DNA of 64,000 nucleotides from the NCBI RefSeq assembly GCF_008386565.1, contig NZ_VUKA01000003.1, forward strand, positions 186,001 to 250,000. The letters run 5' to 3'. Of this stretch, positions 16,249-25,093 are shown one piece after another (the first letter of the stretch is position 1; the number at the start of each line of letters is the position of its first letter). The DNA comes from Teichococcus oryzae. GTDB taxonomy: Bacteria; Pseudomonadota; Alphaproteobacteria; Acetobacterales; Acetobacteraceae. The position numbers and the translations under genes are program-made. The notes below the pieces were generated by a model, which was given only the letters and a program-made list of their open reading frames with translations, did no database searches and had not been told where the DNA came from.

Positions 16249-17864
16249 GCCGCCCTCCCCCGCTCGGTGGCCATGTCGAAATTGCCATAGGGCGGAAAGA
16301 CCAGCGGCGCCTTGCGGGTGAGCGGCAGGCCCTGCGCGATCAGGGCGCGGCGCCAGTCGGCCAGATGCGTCAGGCCGATGTTGCGCGGGCGCTCGGCCCG
16401 CGCATCGGCGGCGGCGGCGCGCCCGGCGCGGCGGCCAAAGGCCACCAGCTCCAGCAGGGCATTGCCCATCATGCGGTTGCGGCCATGCAGCCCGCCCGTC
16501 ACCTCGCCGGCACAGAACAGGCCGGGCACGCCGCTCCAGCCCTCGGGGTCGATGGCGATGCCGCCATTCTGGTAATGCAGCGTCGGGCGGACCAGGAAGG
16601 GCTCCACCGCCGCATCGAAGCCCGCGCGGCGCGCGAGATGGGTGAGCGTGACAAGGCCCTTGCCAAGGATGCCGGGCTTGGCCCGCTCCAGCCCCGGCGT
16701 GTCGAGAAAGACGCCTTGGCCGCTGCCATGGGCGATGCCCCGCCCCTCGGCGATCTCGCGCAGGATGGCGGCGGCCACCACGTCGCGCGTCTCCAGCTCG
16801 TCCACGAAGCGCTCGCCCAGGCCATTGACCAGGGTGGCGCCGGAGGCACGGGCCGCCTCGCTGACCAGCTGGCCCTCCATGGAAGGCGGCCAGGCGATGC
16901 CGGTCGGGTGATACTGGAAGCTGTCCACCTCGCGCAGCGCGGCGCCGAGGCGATAGGCCAGCACCAGCCCGTCCGCCGTGGCGCCATAATGGTTGGAGGT
17001 GGGAAAGCCCGCGATGTGCAGCCGCCCGGCGCCGCCCGTGGCCAGCACCGTGGCACCGGCGCGGGCCAGCACGGTGCGGCCCTGCCCGAGATCGTGCAGC
17101 GCGGCGCCGGCGCAGCGCCCGCGGTCATCGGTCAGCAGTTCCAGCGCCGGGTGGCGGTCCAGCAGGGTGATGCCGGGGGCGAGCAGCACAGCCTCCCGCA
17201 AGGCCCGCATCATCTCGAGCCCGGTGAAGTCGCGATAGGAGAGCAGCCGCGCCGCCGTGGCGCCGCCGGGCTTCTTGCGCAGCAAGGTGCCGCCCATGCG
17301 CTCGCTGCCCTCGGCGAGGTCGAAGCTCATGCCCTCCTGGATCAGCCAGCGGATCACCGCCGGACCGTCCGAGACCAGGGCCGCCACCAGCGCCTTGTCG
17401 GCGGCGAAATGGCCGGCGCGCAGCGTGTCCTCGAAATGGCGCTGGAGGCTGTCCTCGGCCCCCACGGCGGCCTGGATGCCGCCCTCGGCCATCACCGTGT
17501 TGCTGTCGCCGAGGCGCAGCTTGGTGGCGAGCAGCACCCGCGCCCCCGCCCGCGCCGCCGTCAGCGCCGCGACGCAGCCGGCGCCGCCGCCGCCGATCAC
17601 CAGCACATCCGCTTCCAGCAGCGGCGCGCCGGCGATGTCCAGATCCTCGACCAGGGAGTCGGAGTGCAGCAGCGCCGCCAGCTCCGCCCGGCAGGAGAGG
17701 CCGGCGCTGGCGCCGATGCGGAGCGGCACTATGGCGCCGGGCTGCCGGTCCGGATGGAAGCGCTCCAGCAGGTCCGGCACCGGCAATGGCAGGGCCTGCG
17801 GCGGCGCGGGCGCCCGGGCGCGCCAGGCGGCCAGGGCCTCCGCATGGGGGATGCCGCCGCTCAT
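16245..17864 (-). CDS. SdhA/FrdA-like flavoprotein with non-covalent FAD
   Basis: This 539-aa protein has the succinate dehydrogenase/fumarate reductase flavoprotein fold. The dinucleotide site is ADVLVIGGGGAG (about 86-96), the active-site motifs are YHPTGIAWPP, SEAARASGA and LHYQNGGIAI, and the C-terminal FAD segment is GEVTGGLHGRNRMMGN. The His that carries covalent FAD in SdhA/FrdA is replaced by Asn (GDSNTVMAEGG), so FAD should be non-covalent, as in L-aspartate oxidase and soluble fumarate reductases. About 85 extra residues precede the FAD motif. No signal peptide and no membrane-anchor subunit genes nearby, so it is probably cytoplasmic. Fumarate is the most likely acceptor, but related C4 acids cannot be excluded. 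Confidence 0.87.
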   Translation of the reverse strand: MSGGIPHAEALAAWRARAPAPPQALPLPVPDLLERFHPDRQPGAIVPLRIGASAGLSCRAELAALLHSDSLVEDLDIAGAPLLEADVLVIGGGGAGCVAALTAARAGARVLLATKLRLGDSNTVMAEGGIQAAVGAEDSLQRHFEDTLRAGHFAADKALVAALVSDGPAVIRWLIQEGMSFDLAEGSERMGGTLLRKKPGGATAARLLSYRDFTGLEMMRALREAVLLAPGITLLDRHPALELLTDDRGRCAGAALHDLGQGRTVLARAGATVLATGGAGRLHIAGFPTSNHYGATADGLVLAYRLGAALREVDSFQYHPTGIAWPPSMEGQLVSEAARASGATLVNGLGERFVDELETRDVVAAAILREIAEGRGIAHGSGQGVFLDTPGLERAKPGILGKGLVTLTHLARRAGFDAAVEPFLVRPTLHYQNGGIAIDPEGWSGVPGLFCAGEVTGGLHGRNRMMGNALLELVAFGRRAGRAAAADARAERPRNIGLTHLADWRRALIAQGLPLTRKAPLVFPPYGNFDMATERGRAA

Positions 17865-18574
17865 GGCCGCCCCTGGGATCCGGCGGCAGGCGGACTGGCC
17901 GCCGGGGCTTTGGCCTCAGGGGGGTTGGCGCCGGGCGCCTCGAAGTCGATCGGCTGCCCACCCTGCTCGATCTCGCGCAGGCGGCTGATCAGGTCGGCGG
18001 GGCGGAGGGTGAGGGCGGCGCTCATGCGCCGGACGAACTGGCCCAGATGCGCCGGGTCGATATGCTCCGGGCAGGCGGCGACGCAAAGGTTGCACATCAC
18101 GCAATGGTCGAACAGGGCGGCGGCGGAAAAGGCCCGCCCCTCGGCGGCGAGGTTCACCATGCGCTGCACCTCGATGCCCTTGGGGCAGGCGCGGTCGCAG
18201 CCGCTGCAATGGCGGCAGTTCCTGGCTTCGGGGAAGACGGCGTCGATCTGGTCCAGCGCCGTCCAGCTGTCGGTGAGCGCGTGGAGGTCATAGGCATGCG
18301 GGCGCCGGGCCGGGAAATGGTCCAGAAAGGAAACCTGCATCCCCTCCTCCGCCAGCGTCTCGCAGGCCAAGGCGGTGCCGGCGAGGCGCTCGCCCGGCCG
18401 CCGCACCAGCACCCGGCAGGCGCCGCAGACGCCCTGGCCCATGCAGCCGACATTCTCGGTCAGCGGCAGGCCCGCCGCCGCCCAGGCCTGCAACAACGAA
18501 GACCCGGCTTCCGCCCCGATGGCATGGCCCTCGAAGACCAGCCGGACCGGCGGCGTGGCGGCGTTGTCGGCCAT
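17861..18574 (-). CDS. SdhB/FrdB-like iron-sulfur subunit
   Basis: The 237-aa protein has an N-terminal [2Fe-2S] ferredoxin domain (Cys44, Cys50, Cys53, Cys71; GCMGQGVCGACRV) and a C-terminal alpha-helical domain with two CxxCxxC...CP sets (Cys120/123/126/130 and Cys158/161/164/168), suggesting two [4Fe-4S] clusters, where canonical SdhB has one [4Fe-4S] and one [3Fe-4S]. The tail is Pro/Ala-rich. It lacks the CCG domains of thiol:fumarate reductase TfrB. It is the first gene of the three-gene operon and overlaps the flavoprotein start by 4 bp. It would wire the NuoF-like subunit to the FAD subunit. Confidence 0.87.
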   Translation of the reverse strand: MADNAATPPVRLVFEGHAIGAEAGSSLLQAWAAAGLPLTENVGCMGQGVCGACRVLVRRPGERLAGTALACETLAEEGMQVSFLDHFPARRPHAYDLHALTDSWTALDQIDAVFPEARNCRHCSGCDRACPKGIEVQRMVNLAAEGRAFSAAALFDHCVMCNLCVAACPEHIDPAHLGQFVRRMSAALTLRPADLISRLREIEQGGQPIDFEAPGANPPEAKAPAASPPAAGSQGRP

Positions 18575-18641
18575 CGGGGCCCTCCTCGGCGGCGTTGCGC
18601 GGAACAGCCTGCAAACTGTCGCGGAACCGCCGCAGGGGCAA

Positions 18642-18674
18642 GCAGCCGCCCGCCGGAAACGGGCGGGCGGCTGC
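18642..18674. terminator. Strong hairpin terminator
   Basis: A perfect 13-bp stem (GCAGCCGCCCGCC at 18642-18654, its complement at 18662-18674) with a 7-nt loop lies 18 bp beyond the 3' end of the minus-strand amidohydrolase gene and upstream of the Fe-S operon. Only a weak T-tract (CTTGCC) follows on the minus strand. It should separate the two transcription units. Confidence 0.7.
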
Positions 18675-18691
18675 GGCAGATCAGTGCCGGC

Positions 18692-20065
18692 TCAGCTGTT
18701 GAAGGCCGCCTGCGCTTCCGGCAGCGCCCACAGCTTCTCGATGGCGGCGGCGCCGGCGCGGGTGATGGCCCGCTCATCCCCCGCCAGGAAGTGCCCATTC
18801 TGGATCAGCAGGCGCCCATCCACCATGACGCCATCGATGTTGGCGCGGTTGGCCAGCCAGACCAGCGCGCGCATCGGATCGTGCAAGGGCTGCAGATGCG
18901 GATGCGTCAGGTCCACCACCGTCAGGTCGGCCTTGGCGCCGGCGGCGATGACGCCCAGATCCTCCCGCCCGATCGCCCGCGCCGCCTGCCGGGTGACGGC
19001 GCCGATCAGTTCCGGCGCACCGGCCACATCCGGCCGGCCGGCGGCGATCTTGCTGATCATGGCGGCGGCGTTCACCTCGCCCAGCAGATCCATGTTGTAG
19101 CCATCCGTGCCGATCACGGTGCGCACGCCGGCTTCCGCGAAGCGGCCAAAGGCGGCGGTGGTGCCGCCGCGGGCGAAGACGCGCGGGCAGTTCAGCACCG
19201 TCGCGCCGCGCGCCGCCATCAGCGCGAGGTCGGAATCGGAGCTGGCGATGCAATGCGCCGCCAGCAGGTCCGGCCCCATGAGGCCGAGCCAGTCGAGATA
19301 CTCCGCCGGGGTGCGGCCGCCATGGCGCTGGCCGATGGTGTCCACTTCCTGCCGGCTTTGCGCCAGATGGGTGGTGATCGGCGCACCGAGCTCCCGCGCG
19401 CGGGCGGCGCAGGCGCGCAGCAGGTCGGGTCCGCAGGTGTCGGTGGCATGCGGGCTCATCGCCAGCCGGATGCGGCCATTCCCCGCCCCTTCCCAGCGCG
19501 CATGCAGGGCGTTCCAGGCATCAAGATCGGCGGCGCCGTCATCGCCGCGATACACCACCTGGCCAGATGCATCCGCCTTGGCATCGGCGGTGGAGAACAG
19601 GTAGGGGGCGCCATAGAAGCGCAGCCCCATCTCCAGCGCCGCGTCGAACATCTCACCGAGGCCGTTGCGGAACGGCTCCATCACGGTGGTGGCGCCGCCC
19701 TTCAGCAATTGCAGCACGCCCATGCGGGCCACCGCCATGCGTTCCTCGGCGGTGAAGATGTCGAGGCCCGTCTTGGTGAGCGGCAGCAGCACCGTGTAGA
19801 CGATGCTGCCATTGCTCTTGCGGCCGGCTCCGTCCTCGGTGTGGGTGCGCGCCACCGCCTCGGAGAAGCAATGGTTGTGCAGGTTGAGCAGGCCGGGCAG
19901 CACGAAGCGCCCCGGCGCGTCCAGCACGATGTCGGCCTTCGGCCTGCCGGTGGCGATGGCGGCGATGCGGTCGCCCTCGGTGATCACCCAGCGGTCGCGC
20001 AGAACAACCGGCTGGCCGTCCTGCTCGGCCAGCACATGGCTGCCGAAGATGGCGGTGGTGGTCAT
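18692..20065 (-). CDS. TrzA/ATZ-type amidohydrolase (deaminase-like)
   Basis: The 457-aa protein belongs to the cytosine deaminase/chlorohydrolase branch of the amidohydrolase superfamily. The metal ligands are visible: His63 and His65 in LNLHNHCFSE, His in MSPHATDTCGPD, His in LAAHCIASSDSD and Asp in GTDGYNMDLLG. Relatives deaminate or dechlorinate N-heterocycles (8-oxoguanine, guanine, triazines, S-adenosylhomocysteine). The C-terminal part has the usual composite beta-domain segment KADLTVVDLTHPHLQP. It lies downstream of a peptide/nickel-type solute-binding protein on the same strand, 13 bp away. Nitrogen-heterocycle breakdown is the likely role; the substrate is unknown. Confidence 0.85.
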   Translation of the reverse strand: MTTTAIFGSHVLAEQDGQPVVLRDRWVITEGDRIAAIATGRPKADIVLDAPGRFVLPGLLNLHNHCFSEAVARTHTEDGAGRKSNGSIVYTVLLPLTKTGLDIFTAEERMAVARMGVLQLLKGGATTVMEPFRNGLGEMFDAALEMGLRFYGAPYLFSTADAKADASGQVVYRGDDGAADLDAWNALHARWEGAGNGRIRLAMSPHATDTCGPDLLRACAARARELGAPITTHLAQSRQEVDTIGQRHGGRTPAEYLDWLGLMGPDLLAAHCIASSDSDLALMAARGATVLNCPRVFARGGTTAAFGRFAEAGVRTVIGTDGYNMDLLGEVNAAAMISKIAAGRPDVAGAPELIGAVTRQAARAIGREDLGVIAAGAKADLTVVDLTHPHLQPLHDPMRALVWLANRANIDGVMVDGRLLIQNGHFLAGDERAITRAGAAAIEKLWALPEAQAAFNS

Positions 20066-20078
20066 GGCTGCGTTCTCC

Positions 20079-21668
20079 TCAGGCGGGCCGCACGTTCCAG
20101 AAGGTCGCGGTGCCGCGGTTCACCCCCGCCACCGACTTCCGGTAGGCGGTGGGCTGCCGGTACAGGCCCAGTGGATAATAGGGCACCTCCTCGAAGGCCA
20201 CGCGCTGGATCTCGGCGCTGATGCGCTGCTGCGCCGCCAGGTCCGGCGCTTCCAGCCATTGCTGGCGCAGCGCCTCGATGCGGTCGCTCTCGAACCAGCC
20301 GGGATAGGAGGCATCGCCGCGCAGGGTGATGTGGCTGGCGGGGTTCAGCCAGTCGATGCCCTGCCAGTTGGACACGAAGGCGCTCCAGCCACCTTCCGAC
20401 ACCGGCACCCTGCGGTTGCGCCGGGTCAGCACCGTGCCGAAATCCAGCGCCTGGTATTCGACATTCATGCCGGCCTGCTGCATCAGCGCGGCGGCGACAT
20501 CGCCCAGCGGCTTCTGCGCCAGGGAATCCGCCGGCACCAGGATCACCACCTTCTCGCCCTTGTAGCCGGCGGCGGCGAGGTCGCGCTTCACCTTGTCGTA
20601 GTCAGGCTCACCGCGGAACACGTCGAGGCCGACCTCGCTGGCCATCGGCGTGCCGGGCGCGAAGAAGCCGATCGGCGTATGCTGGTAGGCCGGATCGTCG
20701 CCGGCCACCGCCGTCATCACCGCCCGCTGGTCGATGGCACCGAGCAGGGCCCGGCGGATGGCCGGATTGTCGAAGGGCGGCTGCAGCGCGTTGACGCGCA
20801 TGTTGCAGCAGAAGCCCAGCGGATCGAGCACGTCCACCACCACATCCCGGCTGCGCTTCAGGAGCGGCAGCAGGTCGTGCGGCGTGGTTTCCTGCCAGTC
20901 CTGCTCGCCCGACTGCACGGCGGAGGCGCCGGTCGCGGCATCCGGCATGGTGGTCCATTCGACGCGGTCGTAATGCACGACCTTGGGGCCGCTGGTCCAG
21001 TCGCTCACGCCGTTCTCGCGCGGGCGGTAGCCCTCGAAGCGCTGATACACGTTGCGCGCGCCAGGGATGCGCTCATCGGCGATGAAGCAGTAAGGGCCGC
21101 TGCCGATCACCTCGGGGATCTGCTTGAAGGGATCGGTGTTGGCCAGCCGTTCCGGCATCATGAAGCAAACGGGCACGGCGGCCTTGCCCAGCGCCATGGG
21201 CAGCAGCGGGAAGGGCCGCTTCAGGCGGAAGCGGATGGTGCGGTCATCCGGCGCCGACAATTCCTCCGTGGCGGCGATCAGCGCGCCGCCCAGAGCGTCC
21301 CGCTTCGCCCAGCGGCGGATGGAAGCGACGCAATCCCGCGCCAGCACCTTCTCCCCGTCATGCCAGGTCAGGCCGGGGCGCAGCACCAGGTCCCAGCGCC
21401 TTCCGTCATACTCGACGCGGTGGCCTTCCACCATCTGCGGCGACACTTCAAGCTTGCCGTTCATGCCGTACAGCGTGTCGAACACCATGAAGCCATGGTT
21501 CCGCGACACCTGCGCCGTGGAATAGATCGGATCGGCGAAGGCAAGGTCGATCACCGGGATGAAGCGCAGCGTGGTGGCGGAAGCGGCGCGGGCGACCCCC
21601 GGCAGGGCCAGCCCGGAGGCGAGCATGGGCGCGGCCGCGGCGGCGCGCAGCAAGGTGCGGCGGTGCAT
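20079..21668 (-). CDS. Family 5 (DppA/OppA-type) extracellular solute-binding protein
   Basis: The 529-aa protein starts with a Tat/Sec-like signal peptide (MHRRTLLRAAAAAPMLASGL, cleavage near ARAA) and continues with the SBP-5 pattern, including RNHGFMVFDTLYGMNGKLE and VLRPGLTWHDGEKVLARDCV. Such proteins bind peptides, nickel, opines or glycosides for ABC importers. No matching DppBCDF-type membrane or ATPase genes are present in the window, so it is an orphan here or the partners are elsewhere. It probably shares a transcript with the downstream amidohydrolase. Confidence 0.9.
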   Translation of the reverse strand: MHRRTLLRAAAAAPMLASGLALPGVARAASATTLRFIPVIDLAFADPIYSTAQVSRNHGFMVFDTLYGMNGKLEVSPQMVEGHRVEYDGRRWDLVLRPGLTWHDGEKVLARDCVASIRRWAKRDALGGALIAATEELSAPDDRTIRFRLKRPFPLLPMALGKAAVPVCFMMPERLANTDPFKQIPEVIGSGPYCFIADERIPGARNVYQRFEGYRPRENGVSDWTSGPKVVHYDRVEWTTMPDAATGASAVQSGEQDWQETTPHDLLPLLKRSRDVVVDVLDPLGFCCNMRVNALQPPFDNPAIRRALLGAIDQRAVMTAVAGDDPAYQHTPIGFFAPGTPMASEVGLDVFRGEPDYDKVKRDLAAAGYKGEKVVILVPADSLAQKPLGDVAAALMQQAGMNVEYQALDFGTVLTRRNRRVPVSEGGWSAFVSNWQGIDWLNPASHITLRGDASYPGWFESDRIEALRQQWLEAPDLAAQQRISAEIQRVAFEEVPYYPLGLYRQPTAYRKSVAGVNRGTATFWNVRPA

Positions 21669-21727
21669 GAACGGTATTCCTTGGCAAAAAGTAGCCGGGG
21701 CATGGCAGCCCCGGAAGGGACCAGGCG

Positions 21728-22558
21728 CTATTCGCCGGCGTCGATGGTGATGGCGGGCAGTGCCTGCTTTTCCAGCCCGTGCTTCTTCAGGATGGCGAGG
21801 TAGCGGCCATCGGCGATCATGCGCGACAAGGCGCCGGCCACCGCATCCCGCAACTCCGCCTTGTCCTTGGCGAAAGCCATGCCGGACAGGTTGCGCGAGA
21901 TCGGCTCGCCCACCGCAACAAAGGTGCCCGGGTTCTGCTGCCGCAGGTACACGACATATTCGGCGCCGAGGATGGCGCCATCGGCGCGGCCCTGCTGCAG
22001 GTCGGTACGGGACGCGGCGGCACCTTCCGTGCCGATCACCCGGATGGGCGGCTTGCCGGCGGCCACGCAGTTCTTCTCGCTCCAGGCCTGGGCCTGCGGG
22101 AAGTAGTTGGTGGTGCGGGGCGTGGCCAGGGAACGGCCGCAGAAATCCGCCGGCTGCGCCGCGCCCTTCCGCTGCGTCACGGTGGTGAAGACCTGCGCGC
22201 CGGTGGAAACGTAATCAACGAAGCTCAGCCTTTCCCGCCGCGCCGGCAGGTCGGTCATGGAGGAGCCGGAGAAATCCACGCGGTCCGTGGTGATGGCCGG
22301 GATCAGCTGGGCGAAGGCCATCTCCTCCCAGCGGATGTCCAGCTTCAGCTCCTCGCCGATGGCGGTGACCAGATCGACGTTCAGCCCGCGCCGCTCATTG
22401 GTGGCGGGGTCCTTGTAGGCCATGGGCGGATAGGTGGCCTCGATGCCGACGCGCAGGAAGCCCTGGCGGCGGATGGCCTCCGGCACCTCCTGCGCAACCG
22501 AAAGGGCCGGTGCCAGCATCAGCATGGCGGCCAGAAGACTGCGGCAACGCGTCATCAT
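21728..22558 (-). CDS. Family 3 (polar amino-acid type) solute-binding protein
   Basis: The protein is 276 aa from the first of two adjacent ATGs (22558, 22555). It has a signal peptide (CRSLLAAMLMLAPALSVAQ) and the SBP-3 pattern: LRVGIEATYPPMAYKDPATN, LNVDLVTAIGEELKLDIRW and DFSGSSMTDLPARRE. A disulfide is possible between FCGRSLA and EKNCVAAG. It is the second of two SBP-3 proteins in the cluster with a single permease and ATPase (24311-25941), so the two may broaden the transporter's substrate range. Confidence 0.9.
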   Translation of the reverse strand: MMTRCRSLLAAMLMLAPALSVAQEVPEAIRRQGFLRVGIEATYPPMAYKDPATNERRGLNVDLVTAIGEELKLDIRWEEMAFAQLIPAITTDRVDFSGSSMTDLPARRERLSFVDYVSTGAQVFTTVTQRKGAAQPADFCGRSLATPRTTNYFPQAQAWSEKNCVAAGKPPIRVIGTEGAAASRTDLQQGRADGAILGAEYVVYLRQQNPGTFVAVGEPISRNLSGMAFAKDKAELRDAVAGALSRMIADGRYLAILKKHGLEKQALPAITIDAGE

Positions 22559-22589
22559 GATCCCAACCCTTTCTGTTTCGCGCGGCGGT

Positions 22590-23486
22590 TCAGCCGCCGG
22601 CCTCGCAGGTGGCGAAATGCGCGGCGATCTGCTCGCCGGTGGCGATCCAGACATCGCCATAGCCGCGGGCATGCTGCAGGAATTCGCGCAGCAGCCTGAG
22701 GCGCATCGGCCGGCCGCTGCATTGCGGGTGCAGCACGGTGGTGGCCAGGCCGCCCCAGTCGCGGATCTCGGCCAGCTCATCCTGCCAGATCGACAGCACC
22801 TGTTCCCGCGTTAGCAGGGTGTGGCGGCTGTAGCGATGCGACAGGCCCAGCAGCCAGTCATCATAGCTGGCGGTGACCGGCAGCTCGATCAGGCCCGGCG
22901 TGCCATCGGCCAGCAGGTGGCGATAAGGGCGCACGTCGTCGCGGAAGGAGGAGGTGTAGAGCAGGCCGCGCTGCTTCAGCAGCACGCGCAGCGCCTCGCA
23001 GAACTCGCCGGAAGGCGCGCGGTAGCCCTTGGGCACCACGCCGAGGCGGCGCTTCAGCACCTCCAGCCCGCGGTCCACCTCCTCCACCAGCATCGGGTCG
23101 CCGGGCTGCGGCATGACATGGTGGAAGCCGTGATGGCCGATCTCGTGGCCATCCCGCAGGATCGCCTCGCACATCGCCGGATGCGCCTCGACCGACCAGC
23201 CGGTGATGAAGAAGGTGGCCTTCAGCTCCTGCTGGCGCAGCAGCTCCAGCAGCTTGGCGGTGCCGATGCGCGCCTCGTAGCCGCCGAAGGACATGGTGAC
23301 CAGCTCGCCATAGCGCGCCGGGTCCTTGGCGGTCCAGGCACTCTCGGCATCCACGTCGAAGGACAGGAACATCGCCGCCTTGTGGCCCGCCGGCCAGGGA
23401 TGAACCGGCGCCAGCGCCGCGCGGTTGGCCGGCAGCAAGGGCAGCGCGTCGAGCGCCGCCTTCAGGCCGGGATCACTCGCCGCCAT
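22590..23486 (-). CDS. Polysaccharide deacetylase-fold hydrolase (NodB/PuuE superfamily)
   Basis: The 298-aa protein has the NodB-type fold: MFLSFDVDAESAW with the metal/catalytic Asp pair, ATFFITGWSVEAHP, GHEIGHHGFHHVMP with the metal-binding histidines, and YRAPSGEF. No signal peptide, so it is cytoplasmic. This fits the PuuE-like allantoinase or amidase branch better than a secreted chitin or peptidoglycan deacetylase. It overlaps the upstream SBP-3 gene by 14 bp in an operon with an amino-acid-type ABC importer and an N-carbamoyl-D-amino-acid hydrolase, so a C-N bond in an imported nitrogen compound is a reasonable target. The substrate is inference. Confidence 0.82.
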   Translation of the reverse strand: MAASDPGLKAALDALPLLPANRAALAPVHPWPAGHKAAMFLSFDVDAESAWTAKDPARYGELVTMSFGGYEARIGTAKLLELLRQQELKATFFITGWSVEAHPAMCEAILRDGHEIGHHGFHHVMPQPGDPMLVEEVDRGLEVLKRRLGVVPKGYRAPSGEFCEALRVLLKQRGLLYTSSFRDDVRPYRHLLADGTPGLIELPVTASYDDWLLGLSHRYSRHTLLTREQVLSIWQDELAEIRDWGGLATTVLHPQCSGRPMRLRLLREFLQHARGYGDVWIATGEQIAAHFATCEAGG

Positions 23487-24297
23487 TGATCTGCACCTCG
23501 GGGATCATGCTGGGGGTCAGCTGCCACTTCTCGGCCAGCTTCGCATAGGTGCCGTCGGCCATCAGGCCGCGCAGCCCCTCGGCCAGCGCCTGCTGCAGCT
23601 GCGCCTCGTCCTTGCCGGTGGCGATGCCCATCAGCGTGTAGCGCACCGGCTCCCCCACCAGGGCGTAGGTGTTGGGCTCCAGCCCCATGATGTAGGGCAG
23701 CGTTTCCCCGCCCTGCATCGCCGCGTCGATGCGGCCCTGGCGCAGCTGCGTGCGCGCATCGGCGGAGCCTTCCGTGGGCACGTATTCGATGGCCGGCTTG
23801 CCCTTGGCCACGCATTCGGCGTCGCTGAACGCCTTGATGTCGTTGGGCAGCGCGGTGCGGCGGCTGGCGCCGACGCGCTTGCCGCACAGCGCGTCCGGCG
23901 CCGGGAATTCCTTGATGCGGCTGGCCTGGGCGAAGAATTGCGAGCCGGAACGGAGATAGTCGATGAAGGTCGCGGTCTCCTGGCGCGACTTCAGGTCCGA
24001 CATGCCGGACAGGATGATGTCGACGCGCCCCGTCCGCACCGAGGCCAGCATCTGGTCGAAGCTGGTTTCCTGCCATTGCATCTTGGTGCCGAGCTTGGCC
24101 GCCAGGGCCTCGCCCAGCTCCACGTCGAAGCCGGTCAGCTTGCCGGTGGCCGGGTCCCGCAGGTCGAGCGGCGGGTAGTTCGGCACGATGGCGGCGATGA
24201 TGGCGCCGCGCGAGGCGATGCGGGAAGGCAGCTCCGCCGCCATGGCACCGAGTGACGTGGCGGCGAGGACGGCCCCCAGCAGAGCTTGCTTCAGCAT
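23473..24297 (-). CDS. Family 3 (polar amino-acid type) solute-binding protein
   Basis: This 274-aa protein has a clear signal peptide (MLKQALLGAVLAATSLGAMA, cleaved after AMAA) and the SBP-3 signature: AIVPNYPPLDLRDPATGKL, FDVELGEALAAKLGTKMQW and DIILSGMSDLKSRQE. It lies 13 bp downstream of the ATPase gene and is very likely the cognate binding protein of the permease and ATPase at 24311-25941. It is related to the second SBP-3 at 21728-22558 but clearly diverged from it. The ligand should be a polar amino acid or carbamoylated derivative, judged from the hydrolase genes around it. Confidence 0.92.
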   Translation of the reverse strand: MLKQALLGAVLAATSLGAMAAELPSRIASRGAIIAAIVPNYPPLDLRDPATGKLTGFDVELGEALAAKLGTKMQWQETSFDQMLASVRTGRVDIILSGMSDLKSRQETATFIDYLRSGSQFFAQASRIKEFPAPDALCGKRVGASRRTALPNDIKAFSDAECVAKGKPAIEYVPTEGSADARTQLRQGRIDAAMQGGETLPYIMGLEPNTYALVGEPVRYTLMGIATGKDEAQLQQALAEGLRGLMADGTYAKLAEKWQLTPSMIPEVQINGGE

Positions 24298-24310
24298 GGC
24301 ATGACTTCCT

Positions 24311-25093
24311 TCAGGACAGGACGGCGGACAGGAAGGCCTTGGTGCGCGCTTCCCGAGGCGTGTTGAGCAGTTCGGCGGCGGAGCCGGCCTCGACGATCAG
24401 GCCGCCATCCATGTAGACCACGCGGTCGGCGACCTCCCGCGCGAAGCCCAGCTCATGGGTGACGACGATCATGGTCATGCCGGAAGCGGCCAGCTCCTTC
24501 ATCGCCGCCAGCACCTCCCCCACCAGCTCGGGATCGAGGGCGCTGGTCGGCTCGTCGAACAGCATCAGCTTCGGCTTCATCGCCAGGGCGCGGGCAATGG
24601 CGACGCGCTGCTGCTGGCCGCCCGACAGGTTGGCCGGATAGGCGTTCTCCTTGTCCGCCAGGCCGACGCGGGCGAGCAGCGCGCGCGCTTCCCCCGCCAC
24701 CTCGTCCCGTCGGCGGCGCTGCACCTGGACCGGCCCTTCCATGATGTTCTCCAGCGCGGTCATGTGCGGGAACAGGTTGAAGCGCTGGAACACCATGCCG
24801 GTGGCAAGGCGCTGGCGCGCGATTTCGGCTTCCGTCAGGTGGTGCAGCCTGCCGCCATCGATGCGGAAGCCGGTCAGCTCGCCATCCACCCAGATGGCGC
24901 CGCGGTCGATCTCGACCAGCTGGTTGATGCAGCGCAGCAGCGTGGTCTTGCCGGAGCCGGAGGCGCCGATGATGCACATCACCTCCCCCGGCATGACGTC
25001 GAGGGAAACGCCCTTCAGCGCATGGAAGCTGCCGAAATGCTTGTGCACATCGACAATGGAGACAAGCGGCGGGGGGATGGGGGGCTGGCTCAC
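24311..25093 (-). CDS. Polar amino-acid ABC transporter ATPase
   Basis: The 260-aa ATPase has Walker [15 protein letters not shown]-loop [16 protein letters not shown], signature [15 protein letters not shown], Walker [15 protein letters not shown] and the switch His in VTHELG, all as in GlnQ/HisP. The start is a GTG at 25093 whose first bases overlap the permease stop (GTGA), so the two genes are translationally coupled. It energises uptake together with the permease and binding protein. Confidence 0.95.
   Translation of the reverse strand: MSQPPIPPPLVSIVDVHKHFGSFHALKGVSLDVMPGEVMCIIGASGSGKTTLLRCINQLVEIDRGAIWVDGELTGFRIDGGRLHHLTEAEIARQRLATGMVFQRFNLFPHMTALENIMEGPVQVQRRRRDEVAGEARALLARVGLADKENAYPANLSGGQQQRVAIARALAMKPKLMLFDEPTSALDPELVGEVLAAMKELAASGMTMIVVTHELGFAREVADRVVYMDGGLIVEAGSAAELLNTPREARTKAFLSAVLS

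Noticed and set aside
16365-18293. Plus-strand frame of 642 codons opposite the flavoprotein and Fe-S genes
   Set aside because: Antisense shadow; the minus-strand genes have exact cofactor motifs and overlapping start/stop codons.
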